Source: Baffinella frigidus (taxonomy: Eukaryota; Cryptophyceae; Cryptomonadales; Baffinellaceae). From it: 11,151 bases of DNA. Position numbers and translations under genes: made by a program. The stretch covers positions 751,630 through 762,780 of the forward strand of contig MU646393.1 in NCBI GenBank assembly GCA_026770585.1, given 5' to 3'. Below, piece after piece: positions 6,438 through 11,151 of the stretch (positions are counted from its first letter, which is position 1; every line of letters begins with the position of its first letter). The notes under the pieces were generated by a model. It saw nothing but the letters and a program-made list of their open reading frames with translations, did no database searches and had not been told where the DNA came from.

Positions 6438-6719
6438 CAAGGCCCGCGTGTCACACGGAGTCTCCTGTCTTTCGTTATTTTACTCCCCCGCTCGTGGCAC
6501 GGACTTCAGGGAGTCACACGTATGGGGGACATGTCATGGCTTGGAGCCATGCCCCCAGTCCTAAGTGAATCTACTTTGGAGTCCTCATAACCTTGAGTCC
6601 GTAGGTGCCCTGAGAGCCTGGTTACCCACATACTCCCAGAGGTGTCTGCTCCAGGTTTGGTTACAGGGCGGTGCATTGTAACTAAACCGGGCAGGATTGG
6701 TACCACAGATTCCTGCGAA
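6438..6719. other. Spacer with dispersed repeat fragments
   Basis: It holds a small hairpin ATGGCT-TGG-AGCCAT at about 6535-6549 and an inverted relative of 5752-5811 at about 6563-6597. TGCCCTGAGAGCCTGGTTAC at 6606 matches the subtelomeric block at 341 and 596. An imperfect inverted pair GGTTTGGTTACA and TGTAACTAAACC lies at about 6654-6688. No gene is supported. Confidence 0.55.
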
Positions 6720-6840
6720 TACAGGGGTACCTCGCTCATAAGAAACAGCACCCCCCTAGGACCCTACAGTAGGACCATGCCTAGGGCCCTATGGTGGTCC
6801 CAGGGGGGGGGCAGTTTCTTATGAGCGAGGTACCCCTGTA
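6720..6840. mobile_element. B-family TIR element (B4), 121 bp
   Basis: The ends are TACAGGGGTACCTCGCTCAT plus AAGAAAC and GTTTCTTATGAGCGAGGTAC then CCCTGTA, a perfect 27-bp inverted pair. The interior contains CCCCCCTAGGACCCTACAGT and GCCTAGGGCCC. Outer TA fits TA target duplication. It is non-coding. Confidence 0.92.
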
Positions 6841-6968
6841 GTTGGCAGACGTGAGACTCGTACTATGACCCTCGGCCGGTGCGTGTCCGTACTCCAAAGA
6901 TTGCTCACGAGGAACCGTTGTTCATGTACCGAGGACGCACCTCGTGAGGCGGTCCTCACAGGAACTTC

Positions 6969-7134
6969 ATAGGGCAACGGCCTGAAAATGGGGTAGTTAG
7001 GCATACGGCATTGCCTAGGACCTCCTACCGTAGGCCGAGGGATCCTAGGACCAAAAATTCTCGGCCTACGGTAGGAGGTCTTAGCTAGGCAATGCCCCAG
7101 GCCTGACTACCCCATTTTCAGGCCGTTACCCTAT
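6969..7134. mobile_element. E-family fold-back element (E3), 166 bp, complete
   Basis: The left arm reads ATAGGGCAACGGCCTGAAAA, TGGGGTAGTTAGGC, ATACGGCATTGCCTAGGACC and CTCCTACCGTAGGCCGAG. The right arm mirrors it down to GGCCGTTACCCTAT, with a 4-base insertion (TTAGCTAGG for TCCTAGG). The centre GGATCCTAGGACCAAAAATT is in the E1 orientation. No protein is encoded. Confidence 0.88.
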
Positions 7135-7182
7135 TAAACTCGCAGGCGAGAGTGAAGTCACTCAGGCGCCGCGTGTCCCTCC

Positions 7183-7294
7183 TACAGGGGTATCTCGCTC
7201 ATAAGAAACCCCCTAGGACCCTACAGTAGCCTTTGCCTAGGGCCATATGACGGTACTAGGGGGGTGGGCGCTTTCTTATGAGCGAGGTACCCCT
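7183..7294. mobile_element. B-family TIR element (B5), 112 bp, right tip damaged
   Basis: The left end TACAGGGGTATCTCGCTCAT plus AAGAAAC is intact. The right end is CTTTCTTATGAGCGAGGTAC then CCCT, after which the expected GTA is replaced by CTG. The interior lacks the poly-C stretch on the left. Its GCCATATGACGGTACTAGGG segment recurs inverted at 7441-7463. Confidence 0.85.
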
Positions 7295-7463
7295 CTGGGG
7301 GGCAGACATGATACCCTTCATATGTAGGGTAAAGGTGCTGCAATGTAGGGTAAAGGTGCTACAAAGCATGTAGGGTAAAGGTGCTACAAAGTATTGTTGG
7401 CGGTGGGCAACACCGTGCAGCCGGATGACACATCGTGCCCCCCCCCTAGTACCGTCATATGGC
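7242..7463. repeat. 23-bp perfect inverted pair around a 25-bp tandem array
   Basis: GCCATATGACGGTACTAGGG plus GGG at 7242-7264, part of B5, has its exact reverse complement at 7441-7463. No B end follows the second copy, so it may be a fragment of a second B element. Between them, ATGTAGGGTAAAGGTGCT followed by ACAAAG or CA occurs at 7322, 7343 and 7368. Confidence 0.8.
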
Positions 7464-7492
7464 ATCGTGTCCTTTACAGATCTAATCCCGCC

Positions 7493-7631
7493 GAGTATTC
7501 ATAATGAATACGATTTTGGTGTATCTTAAGGGTAGAAACAAGACCGTCGTCTAGCTGGACTTCATTTGGAGCTTTAAGATACACCCGCATCGTATCGGAG
7601 ATCCCCGAAATCGTATTCATTATGAATACTC
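7493..7631. mobile_element. Fold-back element with palindromic ends, 139 bp
   Basis: The ends GAGTATTCATAATGAATACG plus AT and the mirror ATCGTATTCATTATGAATAC plus TC are perfect over 22 bp. Each end is itself a palindrome (GTATTCAT-A-ATGAATAC). A second inverted pair lies inside: GGTGTATCTTAA at 7517 and TTTAAGATACACC at 7573. The element is AT-rich against GC-rich flanks. It encodes nothing convincing. It may be a small TIR element or a recombination or binding site. Confidence 0.75.
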
Positions 7632-7642
7632 CTCCGGATGAG

Positions 7643-7738
7643 ATCGCCACCCCCTCTCGCACCACGCATCGCTCATCACCCCCCCAACCCTCCCCCGCCT
7701 GTACAGATCGCCACCCACCCTCGCACCGCTCATCACCG
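7643..7738 (+). repeat. Direct repeat pair downstream of the minus-strand gene
   Basis: AGATCGCCACCCCCTCTCGC at about 7643 and AGATCGCCACCCACCCTCGC at about 7706 each run on to CGCTCATCACC. They lie within 100 bases of the stop codon of the minus-strand gene, in what would be its 3' untranslated or downstream region. Confidence 0.75.
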
Positions 7739-7746
7739 CTGAGGCG

Positions 7747-8451
7747 CTACCGACCGTTGTAGCCCGGGCCCATCTCCGGGGAGAAGTGGAACCTGTCTTG
7801 CTCAAAGCCAATGCCGTCCAGCGAGTGCAGCAGCTCTTTCCCAAGGTCCGGCTGACCCGAGTAGGTCGCGGCACCCGGCAGCCCTCCCGATGTACGCGGG
7901 AAAGTGACACCTCCTCGTCCGCTCTGGTCGATGATCTGGCGACCGCCCCCGTCCGTCGGTCTGGTGAAACCCCCGTCCGGGAGGTCCTGTCCCGCCACGC
8001 TCGCCAGCTCCTTGAAAAGCTCTTGGCTGCCGTGCGAGAACTCAGCAGCCACGGGCTTCACCTCCCCCGCGTGCGCCGGCAAGACGTGCACATAGACGTT
8101 TTCCCTCGGCCCGAGCGGGGCCTGGCGCGCCCATTTTTGCTGCGGGTCACCCGCAGGGTCACCAGGAGCCACGACCGTCGTCTGCGTCCGCGCCAGCGCC
8201 TGCTGCTTCGCCGCAGCCCTCCTTCCCCCAACAGCCAGCTGCTTCGCCCCGCCGATGGCAAACGCCCTTGTGTTTTTCACATTCAGAACTGGCCCCGGGA
8301 GCCCCCTTCCTCCTGGCGTTATGAAATCGCGAGCGGCCTCGCGCTGCAACAGCAGGGCGGGTGAGGGTGAGCTCCCCTGGAACGCCGCGAGCCCACAGAG
8401 GAGGCCCACAACCACAGCCGCCGCCACAGCCACAGTTCGAACAGCCGCCAT
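7747..8451 (-). CDS. Secretory or plastid-targeted protein of unknown function, 234 aa
   Basis: I do not recognise this protein. The chosen start at 8451 has a good context (A at -3, G at +4) and begins a classic signal peptide: MAAVR, then a hydrophobic run of Ala, Val, Leu and Gly to about residue 23, then GLAA followed by FQG. Ala-Ala before a Phe and then a Ser, Pro, Arg stretch (FQGSSPSPALLLQREAARDF) resembles the bipartite plastid presequence of algae with secondary plastids. Residues about 50-115 are low-complexity, rich in Gly, Ala, Arg and Gln. Residues about 118-155 (VYVHVLPAHAGEVKPVAAEF, then FKELASVAG) look more ordered, and the tail is Gly and Pro rich, ending near HFSPEMGPGYNGR. 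The open frame continues upstream of this Met to 8844, but that part looks like untranslated sequence. Alternatively this is one exon of a longer gene. Confidence 0.6.
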   Translation of the reverse strand: MAAVRTVAVAAAVVVGLLCGLAAFQGSSPSPALLLQREAARDFITPGGRGLPGPVLNVKNTRAFAIGGAKQLAVGGRRAAAKQQALARTQTTVVAPGDPAGDPQQKWARQAPLGPRENVYVHVLPAHAGEVKPVAAEFSHGSQELFKELASVAGQDLPDGGFTRPTDGGGRQIIDQSGRGGVTFPRTSGGLPGAATYSGQPDLGKELLHSLDGIGFEQDRFHFSPEMGPGYNGR

Positions 8452-8774
8452 GATCTGGTGTGCGAAGAACCTCCGAGAGCGCGAACAGCCGCCGGAGAAA
8501 GAGTGATTCTTTAAGTCGATAGTTGACTTTCCAAAGTTTCCGGCTCTTGTCGGTCCAATCTCTTTTTTAACACCTTCTCTTAGGGGCCGCACCTTGTCAC
8601 AGTCGCACCCATTCTCCTCTCTCCGATCTTTCCTATATACACTTCCAGACTGTGCTGGTCTCGGTGTAGCTGTGTACTGGAGCGGGGCGGGACCGTATTC
8701 CGCGGCGCGCGATTCGCAAAAGAGACAGGCCTTGGGTGCACCTCGGGCTGGTGCAGAGGTAGAGCGCAGCCAAG
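8452..8774. promoter_or_regulatory. Probable shared promoter of two divergent genes
   Basis: The 323 bases between the two outward-facing ATGs contain TATATAGG on the minus strand (at 8631-8638), about 180 nt before the minus start. They also contain TCCAATCT at about 8553 (ATTGGA on the minus strand) and AGTTGACTTTCC at 8522, a copy of the TTGACTT word found through the window. A long minus-strand frame and a plus-strand frame from 8594 both run across this region with the composition of non-coding shadow. The transcription starts are not determined. Confidence 0.4.
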
Positions 8775-10428
8775 ATGGGGAGCGGGCTCTCGATCGTGGC
8801 GCTGACCGACGAGTCAGACGGCAGTGGGCAATCCATAATCGCATCTGCGATTGCTCCGACGGTGAACCCCCCCTCGCTCACAGGGACCCCCCTTCGTGCA
8901 CAAAAATGTTGGGGCCCCAATATCGGAGTGCTCACCCAAGCAAGCGCCCGCAGGAGCGCTCCGACGAACTTGCGCAGGAGCTGTCTACCCTTCACAGCAT
9001 CGGCATGGCACCCGGCACCAACCTCCAGGCCCGCGTGCTGCCGCTTCCTTCGCCCGACATCGTCTCTTCGATGCTGCGTCGAGACCTCGATCGGGTGGGT
9101 TCTTTTAACTCCCACCATAGGCGTGTGCAGCGGCGTCAGGTATAGTCTTACGCAGCGGCGCCCGAGAAAGCACCACCTGATATTTCCGACGTCAGTCACG
9201 CTTCTTTTCACCACCGCTCCTGTCCCTGTTGCGGGTGTATCGCACATGAGCAACCGAAGGCTTTTACCCAACCAACGGTCCTCGTGATTAGCCAGCAAAA
9301 ATACAACACCTATCGCGTTGCATCCCATGCCCCGAATACTTCACCCCGCCGGTGGATGGGTGAGTGCGCCATTTTCCCGCTGGCGACAACCCCCCATCAT
9401 CATCCCCTTGGTGTGACCGCCGAAGTCAAGTCACGCATGTACTCTCGGATGGCCCATGCCTGCCACATCTTCTTTCTCGCACCACCCCTCTGCCTGGTGC
9501 AGGTTGTGTTCCAAACATTCAAAGATTTCCCCTCAAAACCCGACGCCACGCGGTGAACGTCACACACCACCCTGGATGGAACATTATGGTATTTTGAGCA
9601 TTCTTAAGTCAACTCAACTCCCCTTGGAGATGGCGCCACAATGTGGCGCCCCCGTGATGAATGGATCTGGTACAAAAAGGTCTAATATGTATTTTAGTGG
9701 TATACATCATGTCAACTTTTGCGATAAAGGGTTATTCGGGATTGGCCGCAAGTCCCCTCCAGGGTGGCTCCTCCGGGGTGCTGGTGCTTCTGTCCGCGCG
9801 CCCCACTTCACTCGGATCCACACCATTTCGCCTAAGTCACCCCCCCCTGAAAACAAGCGCCTTAAGTCAAATGCCTGCCATGGTGGCAGGGTCCATCTAA
9901 ACGAAAACAGGGGAAAGTTGACTTAGGTGAGCTGGTTGACTTAGCTGAAATCTTGTGGGTCGGAGTGCACTTTGCCATGTCCTGCACCCCCTTGGTCCAT
10001 CTTCCAGATGACCAACTGTGGATGTTTCAGGTGCGGGAGGCACTCGCAGCGCCGCACGCGGCGCGCGAACGCGTGATCCAGGAAGCCATGACCGCCCTGC
10101 CTCGCGCCCGCCGCCTCGCCGCCCTCCTCGTACCGCCCTTATCTCAGAAAAGGGATTCTAACATTCGTTTTCGTAAGTCAACTCCCCTGCAAATATGACA
10201 ACTTACGCGTAGAGAAAAGAATACGTTGACGAATTTTGTATAGGAATTGACTTAAGAAAACGAATTTTAGAACCCCTTTTCTGAGATAAGCCCCCGCCCT
10301 CCCACACCCTGCCAACTCAAGTGTTTTGATCGCGTGGCCGACCCCCGGTTTGTAGAATGTGGTTTCTGAAATCGAAATGAACTTCGGGCGCAAAGGGCAC
10401 GGGAAAATCGCCAGCCGGAGGGAGCTGC
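8775..10428 (+). CDS. Probable intron-containing gene, unknown function
   Basis: This is a model read by eye. Exon 1 (8775-8861) starts MGSGLSIVALTDESDGSG in a good ATG context. A GTGAAC to CCCGCAG intron leads in phase 0 to exon 2 (8954-9094), ERSDELAQELSTLHSIG to SSMLRRDLDR. A 936-nt GTGGGT to TGTTTCAG intron leads, again in phase 0, to exon 3 (10031-10129), VREALAAPHAARERVIQEAM then TALPRARRLAALL. The exon 2-3 join makes a continuous charged helix-like stretch. GTACCG to TTTGTAG leads in phase 0 to exon 4 (10356-10428), NVVSEIEMNFGRKGHGKIAS then RREL. A fifth exon (10617-10714) is possible but weak. Without the last introns, exon 3 would read on to a stop at 10198 inside an element. No known domain is recognised. 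Introns 2 and 3, and any intron 4, contain fold-back elements. Confidence 0.4.
9095..10030 (+). other. Candidate long intron, 936 nt, with no other gene seen
   Basis: It begins GTGGGTTCTTTTAAC and ends GGATGTTTCAG. Frames inside it are short and lack protein-like composition. 9604-9927 is an element-like inverted region. If the splice model is wrong this is simply intergenic sequence between two unrelated coding fragments. Confidence 0.35.
9604..9927. mobile_element. Possible element bounded by AAGTCAACT inverted ends
   Basis: TTAAGTCAACTCAACTCCCC at 9604 and GGGGAAAGTTGACTTAGG ending at 9927 are inverted. A second GTTGACTTAG lies just outside at 9933. Inside are a perfect 9-bp hairpin GGCGCCACA-A-TGTGGCGCC (9632-9650), the stem CCTGCCA-TGG-TGGCAGG (about 9875-9891) and further AAGTCA words at 9833 and 9863. 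No protein is encoded. The ends are short, so the boundaries are uncertain. Confidence 0.45.
10138..10290. mobile_element. TIR element with ends of about 48 bp, 153 bp
   Basis: CTTATCTCAGAAAAGGGATT, CTAACATTCG, TTTTCGTAAGTCAACTCC on the left mirrors GGAATTGACTTAAGAAAACG, AATTTTAGAACCCCTTTTCT and GAGATAAG on the right, with a few mismatches. It is AT-rich and abuts the codon-like exon that ends at about 10129. It fills most of the candidate intron 10130-10355. It shares AAGTCAACTCCCCT with the element at 9604-9927. No clear target duplication is seen. Confidence 0.82.
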
Positions 10429-10430
10429 GT

Positions 10431-10605
10431 TAGAGCGCTGTGCCGAGAACTTGGCCACCGGGAAATGGGACAATGGGGAAATTGGAGCCATTTTGTCAAC
10501 TTTTGAGAAATTATTGGTACTAAATTTCTCAAAAGGTGACAAAATGGCTCTAATTTCTCAATTTTCCATTATTTTCTGTGGCCAACTTCTCTGCACAGCG
10601 CTCTA
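10431..10605. mobile_element. Full-length fold-back element, 175 bp
   Basis: TAGAGCGCTGTGCCGAGAAC then TTGGCCAC mirrors GTGGCCAACTTCTCTGCACA then GCGCTCTA. Pairing continues with mismatches through GAGCCATTTTGTCA and CTTTTGAGAAATT to a loop of about ten bases, ATTGGTACTA. Outer TA on each side fits a TA target duplication. No protein is encoded. A GT directly precedes the left end and CCGGCAG follows the right end by a few bases, so the element could itself be an intron (10429-10616). Confidence 0.85.
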
Positions 10606-10697
10606 TACTCCGGCAGACCGAGTCCGTCAGAATGCGTCACCTGGCCAGATTGCATGTTCACCCCTGGCAACTCGCCCTCTGCTGGAGTCACGAACTG

Positions 10698-10775
10698 CAT
10701 ACGGGATTACCTAGGACCTCCTACCGTAGGCCGAGGGATCCTAGGACCAAAAAGTCTCGGCCTACGGTAGGAGGT
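10698..10775. mobile_element. E-family core fragment (E4)
   Basis: GCATACGGGATTACCTAGGA, CCTCCTACCGTAGGCCGAGG and GATCCTAGGACCAAAAAGTC lead to CTCGGCCTACGGTAGGAGGT. This is the central palindrome of the E family. The outer arms present in E2 and E3 are missing on both sides, and the right arm stops at GGAGGT before CCTAGG. Confidence 0.85.
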
Positions 10776-10962
10776 GCGCCAGGATTTAGCATGAAAGTGC
10801 ACGATGGCTTAAGTTGCCGGCAGACTTGGAGGCCTTCACGGAAGGGAATGCATGGTGGCCACGTTGGTTTTGATCTGTAACAAACGCGCCTTTTTCTTGC
10901 ATCCGGTATTCACAAGAAGAGGAGTCATGGTTGTTGCTCCCTTGTAGAGGGATGGCGGTGGT
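10776..10962. other. Unassigned stretch before terminal repeats
   Basis: A plus-strand frame continues to a stop at 10880 but begins in element sequence and shows no domain. I see no hairpin or RNA gene that I can support. Confidence 0.4.
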
Positions 10963-11151
10963 CCTAACCCTAACCCCTGCTCAACCCTGAACCCTACACC
11001 CAACCCTCAACCCTCAACCCTCAACCCTCCACCCTCCACCCTCAACCCTCCACCCTCAACCATCAACCCTCCACCCTCCACCCTCCACCCTCCACCCCCA
11101 ACCCTCAACCCCCAACCCCCAACCCCCAACCCTCAACCCCCAACCCTCAAC
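10963..11151 (+). repeat. Degenerate telomere-like C-rich array
   Basis: The array starts as CCTAACCCTAACCCC and drifts into 7-mers such as CAACCCT, CCACCCT, CAACCCC and TGAACCC up to the window end. The units keep a seven-base period while the base composition changes, as expected for an old telomere array decaying or a telomere-derived satellite. The C-rich strand is again the plus strand. The array continues beyond the window. Confidence 0.85.

Noticed and set aside
7322-7392. Three spaced repeats resembling a small CRISPR array
   Set aside because: Spacing is 21 and 25 bp with essentially no spacers, so this is a simple tandem repeat. The eukaryotic context also excludes it.
7786-8364. 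Plus-strand 192-codon open frame
   Set aside because: It is an antisense shadow of the minus-strand gene, very Arg and Pro rich as GC-rich antisense frames are, with no domain.
8452-8844. Upstream extension of the minus-strand gene to a Met at 8844
   Set aside because: The extra 131 residues are Arg, Ser and Pro rich, overlap the opposite gene's start, and place the obvious signal peptide in the middle of the protein. It is better read as 5' untranslated sequence.
8633-9328. Minus-strand 231-codon open frame
   Set aside because: It is antisense to the proposed exons 1 and 2 and crosses the promoter region. It has no recognisable motif and poorer composition than the plus-strand exons. It cannot be fully excluded without transcripts.
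10578-10880. 100-codon plus-strand open frame
   Set aside because: It runs from a fold-back arm through an E-family core. Only 10617-10700 looks at all coding-like, and it is mentioned only as a possible fifth exon in another frame.

Overview
The window looks like a subtelomeric or telomere-proximal piece of a nuclear genome from a eukaryotic alga. Three points support this. There are three C-rich telomere-like arrays: AAACCCC at 1-63, plant-type CCCTAAA at 3380-3482, and degenerate CCCTAA/CAACCCT at 10963-11151. No dense operon-like coding is present, and the believable exons have GT-AG borders and good ATG contexts. One protein starts with a signal peptide followed at once by a Phe-led, plastid-transit-like stretch, as in algae with secondary plastids. 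Nothing in the window fixes the species.

Layout. 1-1061 is a mosaic of duplicated subtelomeric blocks with an 11-bp tandem repeat. 1062-2520 holds fold-back elements and tandem repeats of 19 and 25 bp. 2518-3035 is a direct duplication. 3036-7631 is a dense graveyard of short terminal-inverted-repeat (TIR) elements without transposase, interrupted by the interstitial telomere array at 3380-3482. 7747-8774 carries a minus-strand protein gene and a probable shared promoter. 8775 to about 10428 (perhaps 10714) carries a probable divergent, intron-containing plus-strand gene. 10698-10962 is another element fragment plus unassigned sequence, and the window ends in degenerate telomeric repeat.

The main content is a set of small non-autonomous TIR elements, grouped here by their ends: A (TATCCCTTAAGTG), B (TACAGGGGTACCTCGCTCAT), D (CACGCCAGAG), E (ATAGGGYAACGGCC), plus single-copy fold-backs. 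The window supplies its own evidence for mobility. A perfect paralogous empty site shows a B element inserted at a TA. A GGAC target duplication and empty site exist for a D element. A near-empty site exists for an A element, and another A element sits inside a B element. Families A, B and E have different ends but share the same internal CCTAGG and CCTACGGTAGG words.

The most interesting possibility is in 8775-10714. Candidate introns of the plus-strand gene coincide with fold-back elements: a 153-bp element occupies most of a 226-nt intron, and a 175-bp element makes up nearly all of a 188-nt intron. This is what intron gain by introner-like DNA elements would look like, but the splice model comes from reading the sequence only and needs transcript support.
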